A stretch of 11,979 nucleotides of DNA. It comes from Nitrospina sp. (GTDB lineage: Bacteria > Nitrospinota > Nitrospinia > Nitrospinales > Nitrospinaceae). Below are positions 6,061 to 11,979 of the stretch, piece by piece. The notes beneath the pieces were generated by a model. That model made no database searches and had not been told where the DNA came from. It saw nothing but the letters and a program-made list of their open reading frames with translations. The translations under genes and the position numbers were made by a program. The DNA is taken from contig SMVS01000079.1 of NCBI GenBank assembly GCA_004357435.1, positions 1 through 11,979 of the forward strand, read 5' to 3'. Each line of letters begins with the position of its first letter. The stretch's first letter is position 1.

Positions 6061-7152
6061 ATGGATGCTTGGAAACATAACAAAAAATCAATGAGAAGGC
6101 GTCGGGCCGCAATCTGGGGGGGCATGCTTCTGGGTCTTTTGGTTGCGGTCAATGGAGTGGCCAAAACGGCTGAGGACTGGTACCGGGAGGCCTTTGAACT
6201 TTCACTGGAAGGCCAACAAGAGCGGGCCATGCAATCCTATTTGCAGGCCCTGACCTTGAAATCCGATTGGGCGGAGGCCCACCATGCGTTGGCGGTTCTC
6301 TATTTCCGTTCCGGACAGGGGCCGCAGTCCATCGATCATTTCAGGCAAGCGGAAGACTTGTATCGCAAACGAACCGATTCGCAGGGCAAAAGAAACCTCG
6401 GGATCGTTCAAAAAAGTCTGACCCGAGCCTACTCTGCCCTGGGCCTGGACCCGAAAGATTTTGAACGGATGGAGATGGGTCTGGATCCCGTAGGGGAGGG
6501 GGAATGGTTGAGGTCGGGATTGGGTTTTTTAGTGGGCCGTGAAGGTTATCTGTTGGGGGCCGATCAAGGACTGCAGGATGCCAGGGATATTCGGGTCCGA
6601 TTGGCGGACGATACCCGGGTGCCAGCGGTTTTGGTCCGTTCGTTCAACGTGTATGGGATCGCCGTCCTCAAAATGAAGACAACGTCGTCTCCTCCCAAAT
6701 CCGGATTGTTGCTGGGGGACTTTTCACAGCTGGCCCGGGGCGATCCTTTGTACTCGCTCAACCTGTCTCAAAGTACTCCCCCAACTTTGGATAAGGGGAC
6801 GCTCCTCAGGCTGAGCCCGCTGGAAAATGATGAAATATTTTTTCAGGTGGACCTGTTTGTGGAAGAAGATGAAGTCGGCGGGCCGCTGTTCAACCGAAGC
6901 GGTGAAGTGGTGGGCATGATGTTTTCCCAAAACCACGTTAAAAAGAATTTCGCTCGCCTGAAAGACTTTCCGGGGCGGACCGGCTTTGGCGTCAAGTCCT
7001 CCTATTTGCGCGATATTTTATCTTCCCTGCCGGGCTCCGTTGAAGGGGTGAAGCCATCCGGCAACAGCGCGGAACGGTCGTTGCGTGGTCGGCCTTTAAA
7101 ATTTTCCCATAAAGCCCGGCAAAACCTGGTGATCATTGAAATTCTTCAATAA
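6061..7152 (+). CDS. Exported TPR protein with inactive HtrA/trypsin-like domain
   Basis: 363 residues. Residues 11-35 hold RRRR followed by a hydrophobic stretch: a signal peptide or N-terminal anchor. TPR-like helices follow at about 36-130 (WYREAFELSLEGQQERAMQSY; AEAHHALAVLYFRSGQGPQS). From about 150 to 322 the chain follows an HtrA-type trypsin fold: SGLGFLVGREGYLL, DIRVRLADDTRVPAVLV, GIAVLKM, EVGGPLFNRSGEVVGMMF. In active HtrA these carry His in TNNHVV, Asp in TDLALLKI and Ser in GNSGGP; here the same positions are Q169, G199 and V272, so all three catalytic residues are gone. No PDZ domain is evident. It is probably a periplasmic binding or scaffold protein. The next gene starts 9 bp after its stop. 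Domain assignment is by motif alignment by eye. Confidence 0.78.
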   Translation: MDAWKHNKKSMRRRRAAIWGGMLLGLLVAVNGVAKTAEDWYREAFELSLEGQQERAMQSYLQALTLKSDWAEAHHALAVLYFRSGQGPQSIDHFRQAEDLYRKRTDSQGKRNLGIVQKSLTRAYSALGLDPKDFERMEMGLDPVGEGEWLRSGLGFLVGREGYLLGADQGLQDARDIRVRLADDTRVPAVLVRSFNVYGIAVLKMKTTSSPPKSGLLLGDFSQLARGDPLYSLNLSQSTPPTLDKGTLLRLSPLENDEIFFQVDLFVEEDEVGGPLFNRSGEVVGMMFSQNHVKKNFARLKDFPGRTGFGVKSSYLRDILSSLPGSVEGVKPSGNSAERSLRGRPLKFSHKARQNLVIIEILQ

Positions 7153-7161
7153 ATCAAAAGC

Positions 7162-7857
7162 ATGAGCTCACACTACCGGCAAGTTTTGGACTTGAAACAA
7201 ATGCGCAACCGCATCCATGGGGCCAGTGTGGTCCTGCTCGGGGCGGCCCTATTCCTGTTAGGGAGTCCGGTCAGCGGTGAAGCAGCAAATATTGTGGTCC
7301 GGCTTTCAGGGGACCTGCAGTATCCGGGCTACTTCTCACTGGATGTGGAAGGCCATCATATAAACCATCTCTGCTTTTTAGGTTCGGGCGCCAAGGGCCA
7401 GGTGGACCGGGCATTTTTGAAATACTTGTCGCAGTCCGGCATCCCTGAAGGGGAGTACGTAGTCTCGCCGCCTCTGCGCGAGGAAAAATGGCCCAGCCGA
7501 AGTTTTGTCAAGAACGGCGCTTTAAGATTGATCCCGGTTTCGATGCAGAGCCAGGGGGTTCTGGCGCAATACGAATTAAACGGGATCGCCGTGCACGGGC
7601 GGGATTTTTATCCCCTGGTGGTCCCGCTGGTGAAAGACAAACGCATGGTAAGATTTTACAGCGACCAACTTTTTGACCGTTTGAAAAGCCATTGGGGGCC
7701 ACTGCGAATTTCCAACTGGGATATGGGGCGGTTGCACGATACCTGGAAACGAATCCAATCCGCACCAGATCAGTTGCAAGCGCGCGTGGAGGAAGTTTCT
7801 GCGGAGCAGGCCAAACGCTTGTGCCAACCTCCGTTCACCCAACGCAAACCGGGTTGA
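7162..7857 (+). CDS. Exported protein with degenerate YkuD (L,D-transpeptidase-like) domain
   Basis: 231 residues from ATG 7162; an in-frame ATG at 7201 would begin directly at the signal peptide (MRNRIHGASVVLLGAALFLL). The mature part ends in a block resembling a YkuD catalytic core: ELNGIAVHGRDF (H145-G146), then SHWGPLRISNWDMGRL (about 176-191). In active YkuD enzymes the second motif reads SHGCIRLSNxD; here the Ser-His-Gly-Cys positions read His177-Trp-Gly-Pro180, while Arg182, Ser-Asn and Asp are kept. The nucleophilic Cys is therefore absent, and crosslinking of peptidoglycan by the usual mechanism is not expected. It may bind wall peptides. It follows the pseudo-HtrA gene by 9 bp, certainly the same transcript. 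The fold call is inferred from these motifs only. Confidence 0.65.
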   Translation: MSSHYRQVLDLKQMRNRIHGASVVLLGAALFLLGSPVSGEAANIVVRLSGDLQYPGYFSLDVEGHHINHLCFLGSGAKGQVDRAFLKYLSQSGIPEGEYVVSPPLREEKWPSRSFVKNGALRLIPVSMQSQGVLAQYELNGIAVHGRDFYPLVVPLVKDKRMVRFYSDQLFDRLKSHWGPLRISNWDMGRLHDTWKRIQSAPDQLQARVEEVSAEQAKRLCQPPFTQRKPG

Positions 7858-7930
7858 GGCCCGCCGGCGAAGCGCCGGAGCTGGGAGGGCCGCACTTGGA
7901 TAGGCAGTCAACAACCGTGGAGCCCAAGTG
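7858..7930. repeat. GC-rich palindromic (REP-like) element between convergent genes
   Basis: Nested inverted repeats. Outer GGCCC (7858-7862)/GGGCC (7887-7891) encloses CCGGCG-AAG-CGCCGG (7864-7878); a second stem CACTTGG (7893-7899)/CCAAGTG (7924-7930) follows. The 18 bases at 7864-7881 recur exactly, in reverse complement, inside msrP at 8722-8739. The element lies directly after the plus-strand stop codon and 25 bp from the msrP stop, so it also sits where a bidirectional terminator would be, though no T-run is present. Confidence 0.6.
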
Positions 7931-7955
7931 GAGTCCGACCCCTCTGCCTCTTCTG

Positions 7956-8987
7956 CTAAGGAGTGTACAATCCCGCCACCTGTCCGGCGTACCCGTTGAA
8001 AGGTTGAGTGGCGACGGTGTCGCCGGTGCCGAGGACCCGCTCCATGCCCTGATGCCACCGCGCGTAAGGAACGGATGGGTTCACGTTGGCCCAGAAATCG
8101 TATTCCAAGGGGGACATGCTTTGCCAAAACGTGGTCGGCGCCTCGCGGGTGAACTCAATTGCGGCGATGGATTTGATGCTTTTGAAACCGTATTTCCAGG
8201 GAACCACCAGGCGAATCGGTGCCCCGTTCTGCGGATGCAGGGGATGGCCATACATGCCCACGGCGATGAAGGCCAGGTCGTTGAGAGCTTCGTCCAGCCG
8301 CAGTCCCTCCACATAGGGCCACGGTTCCCAAAACCGGTCTTTTTGACCGGGCGCCCAATTGGGATTCAAAAACGTCTTGAACCGAACAAACCGCGCCGAC
8401 GGCAACGGGTCGAGCAGGTTCACCAAATCTCTTAACGGAAATCCCATCCAGGGGATGGTCGCGCTCCAGGTCTCCACGCAACGCAATCGGTAGATGCGTT
8501 CTTCCTGTGGCATCCTCCGGAGCAATGACTCCACGTTCAATAAATGGGGTTTTTTAACCAACCCCTCCACGCGAATCATCCAGTCTTCGGTACGCAGGGC
8601 TTGGGCCAATACGTGCACCCACGACTTGTCCATAGTGAACTCATAAAAATTGTTGTAGCGGGAGGTGAGCGATTCCGCAGTTGGGACTGGGTTTGACCCG
8701 TTCAGTTCCGGGCCTTGCCCGGCTCCGGCGCTTCGCCGGTCAGGTGCAACCTGGCCCCAGGCGCGGGGCAGTTCCATCCAGCCGGGCAAGGTGCACCCGA
8801 TGAACGCCGCCAGCCCCACTTTGCCGAGTCCGGCCAGAAATTTTCTGCGATCCAGATAAATTTCTTCCGGAGTGACCGTGCTTTCCGCCACTTCCCAGGA
8901 AGGGGGAATATGAATTCCCGGAGCAGAACCCGGTTGGACTCGTGAAATTTTTGGGATCGATTTGTCAACAAACGGTTTCATATTCAT
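7956..8987 (-). CDS. msrP: Protein-methionine-sulfoxide reductase catalytic subunit (YedY-type molybdopterin protein)
   Basis: 343 residues. It repairs oxidised methionine in periplasmic proteins using a molybdopterin cofactor. A Tat motif DRRKFLAGL (46-54) marks export of the folded enzyme. The mature body follows E. coli MsrP closely: YNNFYEF, EERIYRLRCVETWS with the molybdenum-ligating Cys170, PWMGFPL, YVEGLRLDEA, PQNGAPIRLVVPWKYGFKSIKSI, FWANVNP and a terminal FNGYAGQVAGLY. The ATG overlaps the stop of the upstream SUMF1 gene as ATGA, so translation is coupled. The frame stays open far upstream, but that is inside the SUMF1 gene. Residues about 78-89, between Tat signal and core, are encoded by a REP-like palindrome. 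The usual haem-membrane partner MsrQ is not in the window; the cytochrome two genes upstream may replace it. Confidence 0.94.
   Translation of the reverse strand: MNMKPFVDKSIPKISRVQPGSAPGIHIPPSWEVAESTVTPEEIYLDRRKFLAGLGKVGLAAFIGCTLPGWMELPRAWGQVAPDRRSAGAGQGPELNGSNPVPTAESLTSRYNNFYEFTMDKSWVHVLAQALRTEDWMIRVEGLVKKPHLLNVESLLRRMPQEERIYRLRCVETWSATIPWMGFPLRDLVNLLDPLPSARFVRFKTFLNPNWAPGQKDRFWEPWPYVEGLRLDEALNDLAFIAVGMYGHPLHPQNGAPIRLVVPWKYGFKSIKSIAAIEFTREAPTTFWQSMSPLEYDFWANVNPSVPYARWHQGMERVLGTGDTVATQPFNGYAGQVAGLYTP
8722..8756. repeat. REP-like double palindrome inside msrP
   Basis: Two adjacent hairpins: CCGGCG-CTT-CGCCGG (8725-8739) and CAGGT-GCA-ACCTG (8741-8753). Bases 8722-8739 are the reverse complement of 7864-7881 (18 of 18). 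Bases 8741-8756 (CAGGTGCAACCTGGCC) recur exactly at 11427-11442. The element keeps the msrP frame open and encodes part of the linker between Tat signal and enzyme core. Confidence 0.75.
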
Positions 8988-9739
8988 GGACCCGATGGTG
9001 GCGCCGCGCGGGCACAACGGAAGCCCACGGAATTTAATTTGACGCGCGGGTCGAGCCGGAAACGCATTCCTGCGTCCACATAATAATCCGCGTTGTACCA
9101 GCTTCCGCCGCGCAGAATTTTTTGGAATCCGACATCCGGGCCTCGCGGGTTTTGCAAAGGTCCCTTGGCATAACTGCCGAACCAATCGGCCACCCATTCC
9201 CAAACGTTGCCGCTCATGTGGTGCAACCCGTAGCCGTTGCCGGAAAGTGTGCCGACCGGAACCGCGCCGGAGGTGAAGGCGCGGGCGAAGTGGCCGCGTG
9301 CCGGGTCGGCCTCTGGTCCAAAGGAAAACCGGAGGCCTGCGGGACCGCGCGCGGCTTTCTCCCATTCGGCTTCGGTGGGGAGCCGTCCGCCTTTGTTTTG
9401 GCAAAAAGTTTCGGCTGACGACCAACTCACCAGGGTCACCGGGCACAGGTTGCAGGCCGATGACGCGCTTCGGCGGTGACTTTTTTGGAAAGATTCGTAG
9501 TCCCGGTTTGACACTTCATAGCGGTCGATGGCAAACGCATCCAGCCAGACTTCATGGACCGGTCGCTCCCGCTCGGTCCCCTGCTCACTGCCCATGAGGA
9601 ACGGGCCGGCAGGGATTAAAACCGGCGCTTCTTTTTCGGCCATGACCGTGGATCCCAAAATAAGGTAACTGAAAAGCAGAACCCCAGCGCTCCAATTTTT
9701 ATAGAAACGGTTGGCGCGGTGGACGTTATTCATCGGCAT
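8984..9739 (-). CDS. Exported SUMF1/FGE-domain protein (non-catalytic cysteine pattern)
   Basis: 251 residues. Signal peptide at about 14-34 (GVLLFSYLILGSTVMA). The SUMF1 (formylglycine-generating-enzyme-like) fold then runs full length: VLIPAGPFLMGSEQG, EVWLDAFAIDRYEVSNRDYESF, VTLVSW, GGRLPTEAEWEKAARG, GLHHMSGNVWEWVADWF, LRGGSWY, SVGFRCARA. True FGE enzymes carry two copper-binding cysteines after RGGS; here that stretch (SWYNADYYVDAGMRFR) has none, so sulfatase activation is unlikely. A separate CxxC (C96, C99) precedes VTLVSW. It overlaps the cytochrome gene by 14 bp (ATG 9739; ATG 9733 is an alternative) and msrP by 3 bp, the middle of a coupled operon. A periplasmic maturation or assembly role for its neighbours is inferred from position only. 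Confidence 0.88.
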   Translation of the reverse strand: MPMNNVHRANRFYKNWSAGVLLFSYLILGSTVMAEKEAPVLIPAGPFLMGSEQGTERERPVHEVWLDAFAIDRYEVSNRDYESFQKSHRRSASSACNLCPVTLVSWSSAETFCQNKGGRLPTEAEWEKAARGPAGLRFSFGPEADPARGHFARAFTSGAVPVGTLSGNGYGLHHMSGNVWEWVADWFGSYAKGPLQNPRGPDVGFQKILRGGSWYNADYYVDAGMRFRLDPRVKLNSVGFRCARAAPPSGP

Positions 9740-11297
9740 CTAGAGTCAGCGATTGCCAAAAGCTGACGACCTTGTTGGCGTTCTTATCCCGGTTGGCGCC
9801 ATCCCAAACCGCAAACGCGAGCAGGAACCGGCCGCCGCTCTTGAAATTGATATCGTTGGGACTGTGCGTTTCCAAATCCCGCAGGAAAACCACGGTCCAT
9901 TGGCCCGCCCGCCACTGCCCCCGCCCCTCCAGGTGCTGATAAACCAGAGGCTGGACCTGCAGGGTGCCGAATCCGGAGGCGTTGAGTTCTTCGACCGGCG
10001 ATTCGTTGAAGGGATTTAGAAATTTCCGGACCGGAGGCACGGGGTGACCGGTTGCAGAATTATTCGATGGAGTTGTGAATATGGATTGATTGGCATCGGC
10101 CTTCCAATGCCAGATGTTGACCGGTTTTTGTCTTTCCCCCATGCCGTAAAAAGGTCCCTGCGCAACCGTCTGGTGACCCAGAGCGAACTGGATGGCCGCT
10201 TCGTCTGGAAAATCGGAAATCGCCGCGCCTTCCGGTGAGGGGTCCGCCCATTGCATGCGAAACGCGATCTGCTTCTGGTTGTGTATCGCTTGCACGGTCA
10301 CCTCTTGAATGGGATGCTTACGGAACCGAATCGGGGCCAGTCGAACGGTGAGGGCGGGCGCCGTTTGCCAAGCTGGATGATCGGCGTCGACCGCCAGCGG
10401 CTGGTCGGTTGCCAGGGAAACCAGGGAGCGCCGCGTGGGGACCGGAGGCGCACTGGCAAACAACGATTGCAGGTAGTGCACCAAATGCCACCGCTCGTCC
10501 ACGGTCAAATAATCGTAAGTGGTCATCGGCGTGCCGTCCATACCCACCGACAGGGTCTGGAAAATCTCCTCACTGGCCGCTCCCGCTTTATACAAACCGG
10601 GTTGTTGCAGATCGTAAACAAAAGAGGTGTGGCCCCAGACATCCTTCATCGAATCTTCCAGAGGGCCCGCCCGCTGGCCATCGTCTCCGTGGCAATGCCC
10701 GCAACGCATTTGCCGGAAAAGAATTTTGCCCTGCTGAACGGACAGCCTATCGAAAGGTGGTTCCGGTTCGATGGTAATTTTTGAATCCGGGATTTCCTGC
10801 CCGAAGCGGTCCGAAAAGGTTTTGAGGTATTGCACCAGGGAGTGAATCGCCTCGGGCCCCAGGATTTCACCCCAGGCGGGCATGACTGTTCCGGGAATGC
10901 CCTTTTCAATGGTCCGGGCAAGATCGCGGTCGAGCGGCAGAGCGATGTTTTTGGTCGAATGAAATTTAAAAATGCCGGAACTCAAATCGCGTGGCAGGGG
11001 AGTGAGGTAAGGGGTCGCCGCGCCATCACCTTTCCCGCGTTCGCCGTGACAATGGATGCAGAATTTCTGAAAAACCGATCGCCCCCGGTTTAAAATTTTC
11101 TCCCGTTCACGGGCCATGAAGGCTTGCACCTCGCGGGGTTGCGCACCCTCGATCATTTTTTCAACTTTTCTGGACTCGATGGCCTGACCCGGGAGGGCCA
11201 GGGTCAACAGGGCCAGCAAACAAACGGGCAGAGCAAGAGCTTTGCCCGACTCATGAAACGTTTTTTTACGGAACCAACTCATGGAGGAGTCACTCAT
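9726..11297 (-). CDS. Dihaem cytochrome c with C-terminal ethylbenzene-dehydrogenase-type haem domain
   Basis: 523 residues, periplasmic or membrane-attached electron carrier. A long hydrophobic N-terminal segment (about 20-38, ending LPGQA) is a signal peptide or anchor. Two cytochrome c domains follow: CIHCH (80-84) with Met139 in GTVMPAW, and CGHCH (199-203) with Met258 in DGTPMTTYDYL as likely axial ligands. From about 295 to the end is an EB_dh domain (DADHPAW, FRMQWADPSPEG, GQWTVVFLRDLET, FLLAFAVWDGANRDKN), the b-haem fold of gamma subunits of type II DMSO-reductase enzymes. The ATG at 11297 has GGAGG nine bases upstream, better than the open extension to 11321. First gene of the operon with SUMF1 and msrP (14-bp overlap). 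No alpha or beta subunit is visible, so it may serve an unlinked oxidoreductase or feed MsrP. Confidence 0.92.
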   Translation of the reverse strand: MSDSSMSWFRKKTFHESGKALALPVCLLALLTLALPGQAIESRKVEKMIEGAQPREVQAFMAREREKILNRGRSVFQKFCIHCHGERGKGDGAATPYLTPLPRDLSSGIFKFHSTKNIALPLDRDLARTIEKGIPGTVMPAWGEILGPEAIHSLVQYLKTFSDRFGQEIPDSKITIEPEPPFDRLSVQQGKILFRQMRCGHCHGDDGQRAGPLEDSMKDVWGHTSFVYDLQQPGLYKAGAASEEIFQTLSVGMDGTPMTTYDYLTVDERWHLVHYLQSLFASAPPVPTRRSLVSLATDQPLAVDADHPAWQTAPALTVRLAPIRFRKHPIQEVTVQAIHNQKQIAFRMQWADPSPEGAAISDFPDEAAIQFALGHQTVAQGPFYGMGERQKPVNIWHWKADANQSIFTTPSNNSATGHPVPPVRKFLNPFNESPVEELNASGFGTLQVQPLVYQHLEGRGQWRAGQWTVVFLRDLETHSPNDINFKSGGRFLLAFAVWDGANRDKNANKVVSFWQSLTLDADE

Positions 11298-11355
11298 TTT
11301 GAATGACCTCCATATTACCATAACAACCAGCGTGCCGCTGGGCAGTACCCCTGCA

Positions 11356-11441
11356 GGCAGGTGGCTGAACCTTTAAATTATGCCCAACAATTATTGAGCG
11401 CGAGATAAAGTTTGGCCTATTGCGTCCAGGTGCAACCTGGC
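11356..11441. repeat. Tandem structured repeat, copy A
   Basis: 86-base unit with stems CTTTA/TAAAG (11371-11375 with 11406-11410), an 18-base inner hairpin GCCCAA/TTGAGC (11382-11399, one mismatch) and CCAGGT-GCA-ACCTGG (11426-11440). Copy B 124 bases further has the same order of stems. Conserved single-stranded anchors include TGAAC, ATGCCC, GGCC and GTCCAG. Confidence 0.6.
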
Positions 11442-11479
11442 CTGCGGAGGTATTCCGCCCGGCCCCCCCTCGCGGGGGA

Positions 11480-11567
11480 GGCAATAGGTTGAACTCTGCG
11501 AATCATGCCCCGCCATTGTTGGGCGCAAGCAGAGTACGGCCCATTTGAGTCCAGCGTTCACGCTGGC
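11480..11567. repeat. Tandem structured repeat, copy B
   Basis: 88-base unit matching copy A over its length at roughly two thirds identity. Stems: ACTCTGC/GCAGAGT (11493-11499 with 11529-11535), GCCC/GGGC (11507-11524) and CCAGCG-TTCA-CGCTGG (11551-11566). The first and third stems differ from copy A on both sides in ways that keep pairing, so the structure rather than the bases appears conserved. Confidence 0.6.
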
Positions 11568-11690
11568 GTTGTTTTTGCCCGGAGCAAAAGTTAGAATGAC
11601 TGTTTTGTTAACGAGAACTTTGCATAACACGAAAACTTTCAAACAACCTCACCATTCCAATGGGAGAACGGCGTGTCCCCCCTTCTCCAA

Positions 11691-11820
11691 GAGAGCTTGG
11701 CGTAAGTGGTAGTTTTCAGGAAAACCTGGATTCTTCGTCACTTCGTTCCTCAGAATGACAAGGCGTAATAAGATTATCATTCTGAGCGTCAGCGAAGAAT
11801 CTGGGTTGTGCAAAGCTCTC
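11691..11820. repeat. MITE-like imperfect inverted repeat
   Basis: Inner arms CTCAGAATGA (11749-11758) and TCATTCTGAG (11777-11786) pair around an 18-base centre. The next arms, 11723-11737 and 11793-11807 (AACCTGGATTCTTCG against its near complement), pair at 13 of 15. Outer tips GAGAGCTT (11691-11698) and AAGCTCTC (11813-11820) also pair. The ATTCTTCG...CTCAGAATGACA motif is of a kind I recall as a dispersed non-coding repeat in many bacterial genomes. No ORF is inside. Confidence 0.68.
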
Positions 11821-11926
11821 CTTCTCCGCAGGGGGCCATAGGGCTTTTTCCTTGGAGCGGCAATTGATTTTTCACCTGGTCTGATGCCAACCGCTCTTGG
11901 TTCATGCCACCAGAATGAAGGAGTCC

Positions 11927-11979
11927 ATGAAATCCATTAAATCGATTTGCGTGTTTTGCGCTTCCAGCAGTGCCGTCGA
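11927..11979 (+). CDS. LOG-family (TIGR00730-type) protein, first 17 codons
   Basis: The window ends inside this gene. The visible peptide MKSIKSICVFCASSSAV matches the N-terminal strand and nucleotide-binding loop of LOG-family Rossmann proteins (SICVYCGSSxG pattern), which cleave nucleoside monophosphates such as cytokinin ribosides to base and ribose 5-phosphate. GAAGGAG stands a few bases before the ATG, a good ribosome site. The catalytic PGGxGTxxE motif lies outside the window, so the call rests on the N-terminus alone. Confidence 0.7.
   Translation, partial: MKSIKSICVFCASSSAV

Larger units (their letters stand above)
11322..11926. other. Repeat-rich 600-bp region between divergent genes
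   Basis: No convincing gene on either strand. The half next to the cytochrome operon is a chain of short hairpins: CCAGC/GCTGG (11327-11341), GCGGA/TCCGC (11444-11458), CCCCC-TCG-CGGGGG around 11465-11478, and the tandem unit listed separately. The distal half holds an inverted repeat of the ATTCTTCG...CTCAGAATGA kind. The last 100 bases lead to the LOG-family gene. I could not find a clear promoter for either divergent operon. Confidence 0.6.

Noticed and set aside
7956..9446. Long open frame suggesting a 496-aa msrP product
   Set aside because: The upstream half lies inside the SUMF1 gene in another frame. The real start is the ATGA overlap at 8987, followed by a proper Tat signal.
11322..11600. 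CRISPR array
   Set aside because: The repeats are two diverged copies of structured units, not identical direct repeats with unique spacers, and no cas gene is present.
11391..11642. 83-aa open frame on the minus strand
   Set aside because: It runs through the tandem palindromic repeats and has no domain; its frame is explained by the GC-rich hairpins. No good ribosome site.
11839..11850. Possible terminator GGGC then TTTTT before the LOG gene
   Set aside because: The stem is only about three pairs; nothing stronger supports it.

Overview
The window reads as ordinary chromosomal DNA of a Gram-negative, respiring bacterium. The most likely source is a member of the Nitrospinota (Nitrospina-like). 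This is inferred from the flavour of the proteins, especially a dihaem cytochrome c fused to an ethylbenzene-dehydrogenase-type haem domain, as proposed for gamma subunits of nitrite oxidoreductases. No marker gene in the window proves it.

Layout. Positions 1-2254 (minus strand) form a likely operon: an RDD membrane protein, a class V aminotransferase and serA, the last cut by the window edge. Together aminotransferase and SerA suggest serine/glyoxylate metabolism. A minus-strand gene at 2551-3435 encodes a zinc-ribbon protein with a very acidic DLDL-repeat body; it has a good promoter so close to the ATG that its mRNA should be leaderless. Divergent from it is an exported His/Met-rich TPR protein (3623-3985) with a clear terminator. 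A 62-aa small protein and an HD-domain dGTPase follow (4121-5510).

Positions 5511-6060 hold three stacked hairpins and a 34-aa glycine-rich single-span membrane protein on the minus strand. It has a consensus ribosome site, a near-consensus promoter and its own terminator. Next come two adjacent exported proteins (6061-7857). Each looks like a dead enzyme: a TPR protein with an HtrA/trypsin-like domain lacking all three catalytic residues, and a YkuD-like L,D-transpeptidase in which the Cys is replaced by Pro.

Positions 11297-7956 (minus) hold a tightly overlapping three-gene operon: a dihaem cytochrome c/EB_dh protein, an exported SUMF1-domain protein without the FGE catalytic cysteines, and a Tat-exported MsrP (YedY-type) molybdopterin methionine-sulfoxide reductase. 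The usual MsrQ membrane partner is absent from the window, so the cytochrome is a candidate electron donor. The window ends in a repeat-rich 630-bp intergenic region and the first codons of a LOG-family gene.

Most notable signals: the paired pseudo-enzymes; the unusual MsrP operon; a tandem, diverged repeat whose stems differ by compensatory changes (11356-11567); a REP-like palindromic element shared between that region, the 7858 intergenic region and the coding sequence of msrP; and the unlisted 34-aa membrane protein.
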